DNA from: Inquilinus sp. Marseille-Q2685
GTDB taxonomy: Bacteria > Pseudomonadota > Alphaproteobacteria > DSM-16000 > Inquilinaceae
NCBI RefSeq assembly: GCF_916619195.1
Contig: NZ_CAKAKL010000015.1
Location: 32,892-96,891, forward strand
Reading direction: 5' to 3'
Length of the DNA: 64,000 nt
The first letter of the stretch is position 1. Each line of letters begins with the position of its first letter. Made by a program: the position numbers and the translations under genes. The notes beneath the pieces are model-generated. The model ran no database searches. It was not told the origin of the DNA and was given only the letters and a program-made list of their open reading frames with translations. Below are positions 8,696 to 17,512 of this stretch, one piece after another.

Positions 8696-9663
8696 ACCGT
8701 CGCGATCTGTTGAAAACCACCGCGCTGGCGCTGGGCGCCGGCGTCACCCTGCACCTGCCCGCCGGCTGGACCCCGGCCCGCGCCGCTGCCCAATGGCGCA
8801 TCGGCTTCTCCCAGGCCACGACGCTGGAGCCGTGGCGGGTGCAGTTCAACAAGGACATCAAGGCCGAGGCCGAGAAGCACCCGGAGGTGGAGCTGCTGAT
8901 CGCCGATGCCGAGGACAAGACCGAGAAGCAGGTCGCCGATGTCGAGAACTTCATCCGGCAGGAGGTGAACGCCCTGCTGATCTCGCCGAAGGAATCGGCC
9001 GGCCTGACCGGGGTGGTGGAAAAGGCGATCGACGCCAAGATCCCGGTCTTCGTGCTGGACCGCAACGTCGACACCGACCGCTACACCCAGTTCATCGGCG
9101 GCGACAACGTCGTGATCGGCAAGGCGGTCGGCGACTTCGTGGTCAAGGCGCTGGGCGGGCCGGGCCAGGCCAAGGGCAACGTGGTCGAGATCTGGGGCGG
9201 GCTCGGCACCCAGCCGGCGCATGACCGGTCGAACGGCTTCCATTCGGTGGCCGACAAGGAGCCCGGGCTGAAGTTCCTGCTGGACAAGCAGTCGGCCGAC
9301 TGGAAGCAGAACCTGGCCTACGACATCATGTCGACCGCCCTGCGCAACTTCGAGACCATCGACCTGGTCTACGGCCACAACGACCCGATGGCCTATGGCG
9401 CCTATCTCGCCGCCAAGGATGCGGGCCGGGAGAAGGAGATCAAGTTCGTCGGCGTCGACGGGCTGCCGAACGAGGGCGTGGTCTGGGTCAACAAGGGCGA
9501 GCTGGCGGCCACCTTCCTCTACCCCACCCCCGGCGCCGAGGGCCTGCGCCAGGCGGTGAAGCTGCTGAAGGGCGAAAAGGTCGAGAAGACGATCGTGCTG
9601 CCGACCCTGACCATCACCAAGGAGAACGCGCCGGAGATCCTGAAGCAGAACGGGCTGATGTGA
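8692..9663 (+). CDS. Sugar ABC transporter substrate-binding protein, probable Tat export
   Basis: A 323-residue periplasmic binding protein of the ribose/galactose (type-1 periplasmic binding fold) class. The N-terminus MNRRDLLKTTALALGAG has a twin-arginine motif followed by a hydrophobic stretch and ARAAA cleavage region, so Tat-dependent export is likely. Family motifs include ALLISPKES, IPVFVLDRNV, YTQFIGGDNVVIGK and FVGVDGLPNEG. AAGGA lies 10 bases before the ATG. Last gene of the operon; a strong GC-rich hairpin follows. The ligand cannot be named from sequence; similarity of the motifs to YtfQ/galactofuranose-type binders is only suggestive. Confidence 0.9.
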   Translation: MNRRDLLKTTALALGAGVTLHLPAGWTPARAAAQWRIGFSQATTLEPWRVQFNKDIKAEAEKHPEVELLIADAEDKTEKQVADVENFIRQEVNALLISPKESAGLTGVVEKAIDAKIPVFVLDRNVDTDRYTQFIGGDNVVIGKAVGDFVVKALGGPGQAKGNVVEIWGGLGTQPAHDRSNGFHSVADKEPGLKFLLDKQSADWKQNLAYDIMSTALRNFETIDLVYGHNDPMAYGAYLAAKDAGREKEIKFVGVDGLPNEGVVWVNKGELAATFLYPTPGAEGLRQAVKLLKGEKVEKTIVLPTLTITKENAPEILKQNGLM

Positions 9664-9672
9664 TCGCGCCCC

Positions 9673-9712
9673 GTCCCGGGCCGGGCTGCATCGGCCGTCC
9701 CCGGCCCGGGAC
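9673..9712 (+). terminator. GC-rich hairpin after sugar importer operon
   Basis: Perfect 13-bp arms GTCCCGGGCCGGG (9673-9685) and reverse complement (9700-9712) with a 14-base loop, ten bases after the stop of the binding-protein gene. No T run follows, so it may stabilise the mRNA 3' end or be a Rho-assisted terminator. Confidence 0.6.
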
Positions 9713-9817
9713 TCGGCATCGACCCACCAAAGGATCGAATCAATAAGCATAAACCTTTATCCGATTTCTGATTGCAATTCCCTGAAGACAAAGCCGGCAA
9801 TTAACCTTATCTTAAGC

Positions 9818-9840
9818 ACCCCATTATTGGGGTTTATTTG
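9818..9840 (+). terminator. Short stem-loop with T-rich tail in AT-rich gap
   Basis: ACCCCA (9818-9823), loop TTAT, TGGGGT (9828-9833), then TTATTTG. It looks like a weak intrinsic terminator inside an AT-rich patch (about 9730-9860) that contrasts with the GC-rich surroundings. A TTGACA hexamer (9838-9843) directly after it may be part of the promoter of the lipoprotein gene. Beyond this I see no gene between 9664 and 9953. Confidence 0.45.
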
Positions 9841-9953
9841 ACACACGATGTGTTGACCGAAATCGAGACGCGCCGGCCGCAGATTTAAAGCCGGCTCGAC
9901 TGGATCTTCCCAGCCGTCGCTGTTGTCCTCGACCACGAGCGGGACGAACGGCC

Positions 9954-10853
9954 ATGAAACACGGATTCCGCCTGGTGGCGTGCCTTCTCTTGGCCGCCTG
10001 TGGCAACGTTCCCAACCCTGCGGCGCCGCTGGTCACCGAGGGGCCGCTGACCACGGTGCCCTGGCCCGGCACCGTCATTCCCGGCGTGACGCCGCCGATG
10101 CCGCGGGTCGCGGCGATGCCCGAGCCGTCGCCGCCCGACGCGGTCGCCGAGGTGGGCGCCGGGCCCGGCTGCCGGTCGGACGGGCTGAGCCCGACCCAGC
10201 GGGCCATCTGCGGGTCTCCGACGGCGCTGTGGCTGGACCGCCAGCTCGACGGCATCCAGGGCTGGAAGACCGCCGGGCCGGCCGCCGTCGGCCGCGCCGA
10301 GACCGACGCCATGCGCCTGGCCGTGCGCCGCTGGATCGGGCAGTGCGGCGCCGACATCGCCTGCATCCAGTCGCGGCAGCTCGGCATGCTGCGCACCCTG
10401 ACCGCCTCGATCGACGCGGCGCGATGGGGCGGCCGCTACGACGGTCCCCATTGGACCATGTATGTCCTGCCGGCCCAGTATGTCGGCGAGGTCAACGTGT
10501 TCTTCACCCTGGACCACAACGGCCGCGAATGCGCGCTGGCGCTGACCGGGGTGCGCCTGGACCTGCACGACCGCTTCCCGCTGCCGGACCTGCGCGCCGG
10601 GGCGATCGGCGGCAGCGACCGCCTGTACCTGGCCGATCCGGACAACCCCTCGGCCCTGATCCGCTTCACCCGCGTCGGCTCCAAGGTCTGGATCAACCGC
10701 GACGGGCGCACCCCGGCTCTGGACCGGCAATGCCGGGCCGGGGCGATCTACGGCGAGTACCGCAAGGACGACGCCAGGAAGCCGCTGGTCAGCTATCTCG
10801 GCGCGCCGGGGCTGGAGCCGCTGCCGCCGCACATCATGGTGCCGGGGGCGTGA
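9954..10853 (+). CDS. Putative lipoprotein with LprI-like region
   Basis: A 299-residue predicted lipoprotein. The N-terminus MKHGFRLVACLLLAACGN carries a lipobox (LAAC, Cys16), so the mature protein should be anchored in the envelope. After a proline-rich linker (residues about 20-60), residues about 64-120 show the cysteine-bearing pattern of LprI-type lysozyme-inhibitor domains (CRSDGLSPTQRAICGSP, WIGQCGADIACIQSRQLGML). The C-terminal half (residues 145-290) has no match that I recognise. It is transcribed alone, after an AT-rich promoter region, and converges on the glycosyltransferase gene. Function is a hypothesis only. Confidence 0.75.
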   Translation: MKHGFRLVACLLLAACGNVPNPAAPLVTEGPLTTVPWPGTVIPGVTPPMPRVAAMPEPSPPDAVAEVGAGPGCRSDGLSPTQRAICGSPTALWLDRQLDGIQGWKTAGPAAVGRAETDAMRLAVRRWIGQCGADIACIQSRQLGMLRTLTASIDAARWGGRYDGPHWTMYVLPAQYVGEVNVFFTLDHNGRECALALTGVRLDLHDRFPLPDLRAGAIGGSDRLYLADPDNPSALIRFTRVGSKVWINRDGRTPALDRQCRAGAIYGEYRKDDARKPLVSYLGAPGLEPLPPHIMVPGA

Positions 10854-10899
10854 GCTCCAGCATTGGCGGAGGCCGACGGCGGCGGGTTGTCCCGGCAGA

Positions 10900-12132
10900 T
10901 CATGTGGCCATGATCGTTTCGATCGCCGTGACGGCGGCGCCCAGACCGTCCTCCGCCGCCATGGATTCGCCGACCGCTTTCGCACGCTGCCTTGTCCCTG
11001 CGCTTTCGGCGAACGCGATGCCACGCGCCAATCGGGCGGCGCTGAGCGCCCTGCCCGGCACGGCCGGCGGCGCCACGCCGATCCGCGTGAGGCGGTCGGC
11101 CCAGAAGAACTGGTCGCCGGCGAAGGGTACGGGAACGGACGGCACGCCGGCCCGTGCCGCCGAATGCGTCGTCCCGGAGCCGCAATGGTGGATCACCAGG
11201 GACATGCGTGGGAACAGCCAGCTGTGCGGAGTATCGCCGATCGCCAGGAAATTGGCCGGGAGACGCGCGACGTCGATGCCGCTCCACCCCTCGTGGAAGA
11301 CGGCCCGGCGCCCGTCGACCGCGTCGATGACCGCCCTGACGATCGCATCGCGATCGAAGCCGAGCATGCTGCCGAAGCCGACATAAAGAGGCGGTTCCCC
11401 GGCCGCCAGGAAGTCGAGCAGCTGCGGCGACGGCGACCAGCGCGGCGGAGGCAGGGTCCATTGACCGCAGACAAGCGCGTTGGCCGGCCAGTCCGACGGG
11501 CGCGGCAGCAGGCTGGGCGAAACGCCGTACAGCATGGGATGCCGGGTCCAGAGATCCCGCCGGGGCGGCAGCTCGCCGACGGCGGCGCGGGCCGCATTCG
11601 TCGCGTCGCGGAAGGACCGCCACAGCATGGTATTGACCAGGTGATGACTGGCGCGATGGAGGAAGCGGGGCACGATCCCGGGCGGAAGGAAGGGTGACGG
11701 GAACGCGGCCGTCGGCGTGATCGGGATGAGGCCGGCCCCGATCGCCTTCACGCCGAGATGCTCCGCCGCCGAGAGACCGATAAACGCGGCAAGGCCGGAG
11801 ACGATGATCGCGTCGCATCCGCGCCCGTTGTCGACCACCGTGCGCATCCAGGCCCCGGCATTCGTGTTCGCGATGCGCGACAGGGCCTTCACGGTATGGG
11901 TGACCCGGCGCCCCCCGGCGACGGCGGCGGAGATCGCGTCGCCGGATCGCAGGGTTCCGCGTATGTCGCCGGCGAGCGCGACGGCTGGAACGCCCATGGC
12001 CCCGGCGCTGCCGAGCGTGGCGCTGTCGGCCAGCAGCATGGACTCGTGACCCGCGTCCATGAGCGCCCGGCATAGCGCCGCGAGAGGACGGGCATCACCC
12101 TCCGTTCCGTAAGTCACGACGAGAAACTTCAT
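10900..12132 (-). CDS. Glycosyltransferase, UGT/EryCIII-like (GT1/GT28 type)
   Basis: A 410-residue GT-B fold glycosyltransferase that would move a sugar from a nucleotide donor to a hydrophobic acceptor. The N-terminal Rossmann half begins MKFLVVTYGTEGDARPL, matching the sterol-glucosyltransferase/macrolide-transferase pattern of a TxGTxGDxxP loop. The C-terminal donor site has the PSPG-like segment HHCGSGTTHSAARAGVP and VPFAGDQFFWADRL. ATG 12132 overlaps the stop of the TetR gene by ATGA, so regulator and enzyme are one operon. TetR linkage suggests that the enzyme acts on an incoming hydrophobic compound, possibly for detoxification; sterol, macrolide or hopanoid glycosylation are alternatives. 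No acceptor can be named. Confidence 0.85.
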   Translation of the reverse strand: MKFLVVTYGTEGDARPLAALCRALMDAGHESMLLADSATLGSAGAMGVPAVALAGDIRGTLRSGDAISAAVAGGRRVTHTVKALSRIANTNAGAWMRTVVDNGRGCDAIIVSGLAAFIGLSAAEHLGVKAIGAGLIPITPTAAFPSPFLPPGIVPRFLHRASHHLVNTMLWRSFRDATNAARAAVGELPPRRDLWTRHPMLYGVSPSLLPRPSDWPANALVCGQWTLPPPRWSPSPQLLDFLAAGEPPLYVGFGSMLGFDRDAIVRAVIDAVDGRRAVFHEGWSGIDVARLPANFLAIGDTPHSWLFPRMSLVIHHCGSGTTHSAARAGVPSVPVPFAGDQFFWADRLTRIGVAPPAVPGRALSAARLARGIAFAESAGTRQRAKAVGESMAAEDGLGAAVTAIETIMAT

Positions 12133-12728
12133 GCCTGTGCCGCCGCCCCCGCCAGGAAGAAGTCGAGCGCCTGTGCGAGTTCCTCTTCCAACGATATCCC
12201 GGCGTCGCCGAGCCAGGTCATCAGCGCGCACAGGTAGAGAAAGTGCAGGTAGCGAGCGAGCTGCCCTGCCGGCGCGTCACGCCGAATCTCGCCAGCGTCC
12301 TGTGCGTCGGCGATCAAGCGCACGTAAGCGCCGACCATGTCGGACGAAGGCTGGCCGTCTTCCGCCCGTCCGACGTCCTGGAAGCGATACCGGATATAGG
12401 GCGCGGCGAACTGGCGGTGAGCATCCCACCAGCGGGCCGACGCCTGGAACAGCCCCGCCAGGCGGGAAGCGAAGCCGGTGCGCGAGAGCACGCCTTGCAT
12501 GAGCGGCACCAGGTCGCGCGCCAGTTCCGCATGCATCCAGTGCGCCAGCACCGCTTCCTTGACCGGAAAGTGGTTGTACAGCGTGCCTCGCGCGACATCG
12601 GCTTCGGCCGCGATCTGCTCCATCGAGACGGCCTCGTACCCATGACGCTCGAACAGCGCATGGGCCACCGCGGCGATGTGGTCGCGCGTCTGCTTCCGCT
12701 TCCGCGATAGCCGGTCCGGACGGATCAT
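12129..12728 (-). CDS. TetR-family transcriptional regulator
   Basis: A 199-residue repressor. Residues about 10-60 form the TetR helix-turn-helix (HIAAVAHALFERHGYEAVSMEQIA, ADVARGTLYNHFPVKEAVL given in parts). The C-terminal all-helical ligand domain is poorly conserved, as usual. I choose the ATG at 12728; a TTG at 12752 would add eight residues but lies inside the operator palindrome and has no ribosome site. The operator immediately upstream and the ATGA overlap with the glycosyltransferase gene suggest that it represses its own operon. A plausible inducer is the substrate of the glycosyltransferase. Confidence 0.88.
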   Translation of the reverse strand: MIRPDRLSRKRKQTRDHIAAVAHALFERHGYEAVSMEQIAAEADVARGTLYNHFPVKEAVLAHWMHAELARDLVPLMQGVLSRTGFASRLAGLFQASARWWDAHRQFAAPYIRYRFQDVGRAEDGQPSSDMVGAYVRLIADAQDAGEIRRDAPAGQLARYLHFLYLCALMTWLGDAGISLEEELAQALDFFLAGAAAQA

Positions 12729-12745
12729 GGTTGCGTTCAGATAAA

Positions 12746-12775
12746 TGGACAATGTCCATTACTAGACATTGTCCA
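12746..12775. promoter_or_regulatory. TetR operator: paired palindromes
   Basis: Arms TGGACAATGTC (12746-12756) and GACATTGTCCA (12765-12775) are perfect inverted copies around the spacer CATTACTA. Each arm is itself nearly palindromic (GGACAATGTCC), so the site could hold two TetR dimers. It lies just upstream of the TetR start. Confidence 0.75.
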
Positions 12776-12816
12776 GATATAGTCAAGCTGTCCGGTCCGG
12801 CCTCCCGGCGTCGCCG

Positions 12817-14922
12817 TCAGCCCGGTGCCGGACCACCGGTTGCAGCGATCGCGGCGGCGGCCAGGGCGGGGTCGGGCTCGCCACCGTCATGGCTGCGCAC
12901 CACCACGTCGCGCCGGGCCAGGTGGATGCCGGCGGCGTCGAACTCCTCGAGGATGCGCTGGTACAGCTGGCGCCGGATCAGGAACTGCTCGCCGGGTCGG
13001 GCCGTGAACTTGACGCCGACCACCATGTTGAACTCCTCGATCTGGCGCACGCCCTGGGATTTCGGCGGGTCGATCAGATGCGGGCCCAGCGTCGGGTCGG
13101 CCGCAATCTCGGCGCCGATCTTCTTCACGATCTTCTTCACCTGGTCGACATCGGTGTCGAAGGGCACCCGGAACTCCAGCTTCATCACCACCCAGTCGCG
13201 GCTGAGATTGGTCATCGCCCGGGCCTCGCCGAACGGCACCGTCTGCAGCGCGCCGCGCTGGTGGCGCAGCTTGAGCGAGCGGATCGAGATCGCCTCGACC
13301 GTGCCCTTGAGGTTGCCGATCTCGACATATTCGCCGACCCGGAACGCATCCTCGAGCAGGAAGAAGACGCCGGAGACGATGTCCTTCACCAGGGTCTGGG
13401 CGCCGAAGCCGATGGCCAGGCCGACCACCCCGGCGCCGGCCAGCAGCGGCCCGATGTCGATGCCGAGCGACGACAGCACCACCAGCACCGCGACCGTGGC
13501 CAGGGTGACGAAATAGGCGTTGCGGAACAGCGGCAGCAGCGTGCGCAGCCGCGACTGATGCGCGGCGTCGGTCGCCGACATCGTCGCGGTCGACCGGCTC
13601 AGCTGGTGGTCGATCAGGGCCCGGCCGAGATGCCACAGCAGGTCGACCACGATCAGCGTCAGCACGATGCGAAGGACGGCGCGCAGCGCCATGGCGCCCG
13701 GATCCCCCGCCGCCATCATCGCCCGCATCGAATCGACATCCCAGCGGTCGGCCAGGAAGGCGAGCGCGCCGAGGATGACCAAGGCCTGGGCGGTGCGTTC
13801 CACCAGCATGGCCAAGGGCCGGTCCTTGCCTTCGATCGAATCCGGCGACGCCACCGACCGCGCCGCCTCCCGGATCTGATGCAGGCCCCAGGGCAGGAGG
13901 GCCAGCACGAACACCGTGACCGCGGCACGGGCGGCACCGAGCGCGACCAGGACCGCCGCCGCCGCCATCGCCACCGTGACCAGCCAGCGCGCGAGGTCGT
14001 CCTTGAGGCCCGGCTGGTCGGTCCAGGCCCGACGGCGCCAGGTGAAGGCGACGACCAGGGCCAGCACCAGGAAGGAGGTCAGCTCGCGGATCAGCAGCGC
14101 CGCGTCCTCCGGCGCGTCCAGCCGGCGCATCAGCCGGGCCAGGAACACGCCGCCGATCATCACCGTCGGGATCGCGATCAGCCAGCGCATGATCACCGGG
14201 ATCACCGTTTCCGGAACCGCGACCAGGCGCAGGTCCGGCCGGCCGGGGGCGAGGCCGAGCCGCAGCACCGCCCGCGCCAGCCGGCCAACCAGCACGATGG
14301 CGAGCAGGGCGATGACCAGGTGCTGGAAGCCGTGCGGCCAGGTGAAGATCAGGAAGATGCCGAGGCTGCCGACGGCGAAGGCGACCACGGCGCCGACGGC
14401 GAAGACCAGCCGGGCGGCGAAGACGGCGAGATGCTCGCCGATCCCGGCGCCCGGCGCGTGGATCAGCCGGTGGCGGATCGAGGCGGTCAGGCGCCGGAAC
14501 AGCCATTCGGCCAGGATGCCGATGCCGACGAAGCCGCCGACCGCCAGGACCAGGCCGAGCAGCCCGAGCTCCGCCAGCGCCTGGCCGATCCGGGCCCCGA
14601 CCGCGGCCAGGATGCCCGGCAGGTCGCGCGCGGTCGCGGCGTACCATTGCAGCTTGCTGCGGGTCTGCATCCGCATCATGTCGATCTCGTCCATCTCGGA
14701 CGAGGCCGCCGCGGCGGCCGGCGCCGCCCCCTGCTGCGCCGGCACGGCCTGCCGCTGCGCCAGCCAGCCCTGCACCTCGGGGTTGCGCAGCAGGTCGAGC
14801 AGCTGCTGCACCGAGGCCGGCGGGGGCTGCTCCGCCGTCGCCGGCGCGGGCACCTGCTGGGCCCAGCTTGGCGCGCCGAGCAGGACCAGCACCGCGATCA
14901 ACAGGCCCCGGAACCAACGCAT
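12817..14922 (-). CDS. Large MscS-family mechanosensitive channel protein
   Basis: A 701-residue inner-membrane protein. It starts with a signal peptide (MRWFRGLLIAVLVLLGAPSWAQ), a periplasmic low-complexity Pro/Ala/Gln segment (to about residue 85), then about ten hydrophobic segments. The MscS pore and beta domain are near residues 505-580 (GAGVVGLAIGFGAQTLVKDI, GVFFLLEDAFRVGEYVEIG, GTVEAISIRSLKLR), followed by the cytoplasmic alpha/beta domain ending near residue 680. E. coli MscS is 286 residues, so this is an extended form like MscM/YnaI-type or YbiO relatives. It should open under hypo-osmotic membrane tension. Start: GGGAGGGG lies just before ATG 14922; upstream in-frame ATGs lack a ribosome site. 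Confidence 0.9.
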   Translation of the reverse strand: MRWFRGLLIAVLVLLGAPSWAQQVPAPATAEQPPPASVQQLLDLLRNPEVQGWLAQRQAVPAQQGAAPAAAAASSEMDEIDMMRMQTRSKLQWYAATARDLPGILAAVGARIGQALAELGLLGLVLAVGGFVGIGILAEWLFRRLTASIRHRLIHAPGAGIGEHLAVFAARLVFAVGAVVAFAVGSLGIFLIFTWPHGFQHLVIALLAIVLVGRLARAVLRLGLAPGRPDLRLVAVPETVIPVIMRWLIAIPTVMIGGVFLARLMRRLDAPEDAALLIRELTSFLVLALVVAFTWRRRAWTDQPGLKDDLARWLVTVAMAAAAVLVALGAARAAVTVFVLALLPWGLHQIREAARSVASPDSIEGKDRPLAMLVERTAQALVILGALAFLADRWDVDSMRAMMAAGDPGAMALRAVLRIVLTLIVVDLLWHLGRALIDHQLSRSTATMSATDAAHQSRLRTLLPLFRNAYFVTLATVAVLVVLSSLGIDIGPLLAGAGVVGLAIGFGAQTLVKDIVSGVFFLLEDAFRVGEYVEIGNLKGTVEAISIRSLKLRHQRGALQTVPFGEARAMTNLSRDWVVMKLEFRVPFDTDVDQVKKIVKKIGAEIAADPTLGPHLIDPPKSQGVRQIEEFNMVVGVKFTARPGEQFLIRRQLYQRILEEFDAAGIHLARRDVVVRSHDGGEPDPALAAAAIAATGGPAPG

Positions 14923-14982
14923 CCGCCCCTCCCGTCCCCCAGCCCGCATGCTGTCGCGCCGCGGGACCGGTGGCAACGGTCC

Positions 14983-16038
14983 TTATGGGCGTGACAGCTG
15001 GACGGCGGCGGGGACCCCCGCCTGCCACGCCGCCCAGTCCTTGACCACGGCCTGGACGAAGGGAGCGCCGGCGGCGGCGAGGTTGGCGATCGCGATCGGG
15101 AAGCCGCCGGACCTGGCTTGCAGCGATTCCACCGCCGTCTGGCCGGGATGCGGCCGGTCGAAGTTGGAGGCGGTGCGCAGCACCGCGACCCGCCGGGTGT
15201 CGACCAGACCGGCCTCCTCGCCCCGCCGCAGCGCCTCGAAGGTGGCGTTGTCCTCCTGCTGCGTCGTGCAGTAGTCGCCCTTGCCGTCGGTCAGGAGAGC
15301 CACCCACTCCTTGGCCCGCTTGCCGATCAGGGCACCGTGCCAATAGGTGTCGCCGGCCAGCGTGTCGCATTGCACGACCTTGGGCGGCTGGTTGGCCGGG
15401 GCTTCGGGATAGCGGGCGCGATAGGCCGCCGCGGCCTCGCCGTCGGCCAGCCTGGCGTCCCTGCTCAGGGCCAGGGCCGCCTGCAGCAGGTCCTCGTTCA
15501 GCTGGAACACCTCGGTCCGGTAGTTGAGCGGCGGCTTCCCGGCGGGATCCTTCGCCCCGATGCCGAGATAGCCGCCGGCCCAGCCCGGCGGCATCTCACG
15601 GGCGTCGATCTCGTGCTGGATGCCGAAATCGACCAGGTAGCGGGCCCAGGCGGCGGTGCCGAGCGTGCCCTTGGCCGGGTCGATCCCGGCGATGCCGGCG
15701 ATCAGCACATAGGCGCGGGTCAGGTCGAACTGGCGGCTCCACAGCAGCGCCATGGTCGAGGCGGCGGCATTGGCGTGGCCCATGCCGGTGGTCATCTGGC
15801 ACACCCCGTCGGCGTTGCAGTGCACGGCGGGATAGTCGGGCGAGAGGCCGGGCACCGCGATCTCCTGGTCGAGATGCAGCTGTTCGATCCAGGGCTTCGC
15901 CTCTGGACCGAACATCGAGATGACCAGCACCTTGACCGGCCGCGGCGCGGCCGGCGTCTGGGCCTGGGCGGCGGGACAGGCTGCGAGCAGCGCCAGCATC
16001 GCCATTCCCGCGATGTGCTTCAGTTCGGGCAGGGGCAA
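14983..16038 (-). CDS. Purine nucleoside permease (NUP) family protein, exported
   Basis: A protein of about 351 residues with an N-terminal signal sequence (LALLAACPAAQAQTP). The body has the NUP family pattern: VLVISMFGPEAKPW, MTTGMGHANAAASTMALLWS, AYVLIAGIAGIDPAKGTLG, GKGDYCTTQQEDNATF and VLRTASNFDRPHPGQTA. These resemble nucleoside phosphorylase-like folds; fungal relatives were linked to purine nucleoside uptake. In bacteria the location is probably periplasmic and the role unproven. Start is uncertain: TTG 16038 has GGAG upstream and gives a good signal peptide; ATG 16005 would leave a short one; a frame extension to 16146 is possible. Confidence 0.75.
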   Translation of the reverse strand: MPLPELKHIAGMAMLALLAACPAAQAQTPAAPRPVKVLVISMFGPEAKPWIEQLHLDQEIAVPGLSPDYPAVHCNADGVCQMTTGMGHANAAASTMALLWSRQFDLTRAYVLIAGIAGIDPAKGTLGTAAWARYLVDFGIQHEIDAREMPPGWAGGYLGIGAKDPAGKPPLNYRTEVFQLNEDLLQAALALSRDARLADGEAAAAYRARYPEAPANQPPKVVQCDTLAGDTYWHGALIGKRAKEWVALLTDGKGDYCTTQQEDNATFEALRRGEEAGLVDTRRVAVLRTASNFDRPHPGQTAVESLQARSGGFPIAIANLAAAGAPFVQAVVKDWAAWQAGVPAAVQLSRP

Positions 16039-16275
16039 GGGGAAGGCTCCATCGAATCGGGTCGAAGCCGCGGACGGGCCGGGCCGGACGCAGCCTACCG
16101 CAATCCGCGGGCCGCGCGGTGCTCCGGCATCATCATTGCAAAGCAAACGACGTGCCGGAATGGCGCCGTCCGGCCGCCCGGTGAAACAGCCAGCAACAAA
16201 TCGTTACGCCCCCGAGATTGTCCGCGCCGCCCGGCAACGCTAGGGAAGGGCAGGATCCACCACCCGGACAGACTG

Positions 16276-16443
16276 TTGGCCACCTTCCTGTACATCCTCG
16301 CCTTCCTCTGCCCGCCGCTTGCCGTCTATCTCGACATCGGCGCCGGCGATGAGCTGCGGCTGAACATCATACTGACCATCCTGGGCTGGATTCCCGGCAT
16401 CATCCACGCGCTGTATATCCTGTCGATCCATCCGCCGCACTGA
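16276..16443 (+). CDS. Pmp3/UPF0057-family small membrane protein
   Basis: A 55-residue peptide with two transmembrane helices. The sequence FLYILAFLCPPLAVYLDIG and ILTILGWIPGIIHALYIL is the Pmp3/YqaE signature, where the usual length is about 52 residues, so both ends fit. These peptides affect membrane potential and salt or cold tolerance in yeast and plants. No ATG is available at the right place; TTG 16276 (or CTG 16273) is the likely start. No strong ribosome site is visible. Confidence 0.75.
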   Translation: MATFLYILAFLCPPLAVYLDIGAGDELRLNIILTILGWIPGIIHALYILSIHPPH

Positions 16444-16605
16444 CGGCGCCCCCCGTCACAGCGAAGGCCCGGTTGCCCGCAATCGCGGCAAGTGGCATCG
16501 ACGGCCGACAGGTCGATCCGATCGCCTTCGGCGTAGCGGGGATCCGCATGAGTCCGGCCGCCGGATGTGCTCCAATGGCCGGATCCGAATGCAGGAGTCG
16601 CGACC

Positions 16606-17505
16606 ATGCTGAAGCGGATCGAGGCCGGGGTGCTGGACGTCGCCTATGAGGAGACCGGCGACCCCTCGGGCTGGCCGGCGGTGCTGCTGCACGGCTTCCC
16701 CTACGACATCCACAGCTATGACGAGGTGGCGCCGCATCTGGCCGCGCAAGGCGCCCGGGTGATCGTGCCGTATCTGCGCGGCTACGGCCCGACCCGGTTC
16801 CTGTCGGCGGCGACGCCGCGGTCGGGCGAGCAGGCGGCGCTGGGGCAGGACCTGCTGGATCTCCTGGACGCGCTGGGGATCGAATCGGCGGTGCTGGGCG
16901 GCTACGACTGGGGCGGACGCGCCGCCTGCATCGTCGCGGCGCTGTGGCCGCAGCGGGCGCGCGGCCTGGTCTCGGTCAACGGCTACAACATCCAGGACAT
17001 CGCCAGGTCCGGCGAGCCGGCCTCGCCCGAGGCCGAGTTCCGCTACTGGTACCAGTACTATTTCCACGGCGAGCGCGGCCGGAAGGGGCTGGAGCGCAAC
17101 CGGCGCGAGCTGTGCCGCCTGCTGTGGCGGCTGTGGTCGCCGGAATGGCGCTTCGACGACGCCACCTGGGAGCGCAGCGCCGGATCCTTCGACAACCCCG
17201 ATTTCGTCGATGTCGTGATCCAGTCCTACCGCCACCGCTTCGCCCTGGCCGAGGGCGACCCGGCGGTGGCGGAGGTGGAGCGCCGGCTGGCGGCGCAGCC
17301 GCCGATCACGGTGCCGGCGATCACGCTGGATGGCGACGCCGACGGGGTGATGCCGCCCGGCGGCACCGCCCATCACGCCAGCCGCTTCACCGGCCGGCAC
17401 GAGCATCGCGTGGTGTCACCCGGCATCGGCCACAACCTGCCGCAGGAGGCGCCCGAGGCCTTCGCCGAGGCAATGCTGACGGTCAGGGACTGGGCCGGCC
17501 GCTGA
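16606..17505 (+). CDS. Alpha/beta hydrolase, epoxide hydrolase/haloalkane dehalogenase type
   Basis: A 299-residue hydrolase. The oxyanion-hole motif is LLHGFPYD (residues 27-34); the nucleophile elbow is GGYDWGG with Asp101, which points to the aspartate-nucleophile group (epoxide hydrolases, haloalkane dehalogenases) rather than serine esterases. The catalytic histidine is probably in SPGIGHNLPQEAP near the C-terminus, and an acid candidate is in LDGDADGVMPPGG. The cap domain contains WYQYYFHGERG. AGGAG lies 9 bases before ATG 16606. It is convergent with the ABC exporter gene. Substrate unknown. Confidence 0.87.
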   Translation: MLKRIEAGVLDVAYEETGDPSGWPAVLLHGFPYDIHSYDEVAPHLAAQGARVIVPYLRGYGPTRFLSAATPRSGEQAALGQDLLDLLDALGIESAVLGGYDWGGRAACIVAALWPQRARGLVSVNGYNIQDIARSGEPASPEAEFRYWYQYYFHGERGRKGLERNRRELCRLLWRLWSPEWRFDDATWERSAGSFDNPDFVDVVIQSYRHRFALAEGDPAVAEVERRLAAQPPITVPAITLDGDADGVMPPGGTAHHASRFTGRHEHRVVSPGIGHNLPQEAPEAFAEAMLTVRDWAGR

Positions 17506-17512
17506 CGGCCAC

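Noticed and set aside
12769..14994. Plus-strand 741-codon frame opposite the MscS gene
   Set aside because: Gln/Arg/His-rich antisense shadow typical of GC-rich DNA; the opposite strand has a full MscS domain.
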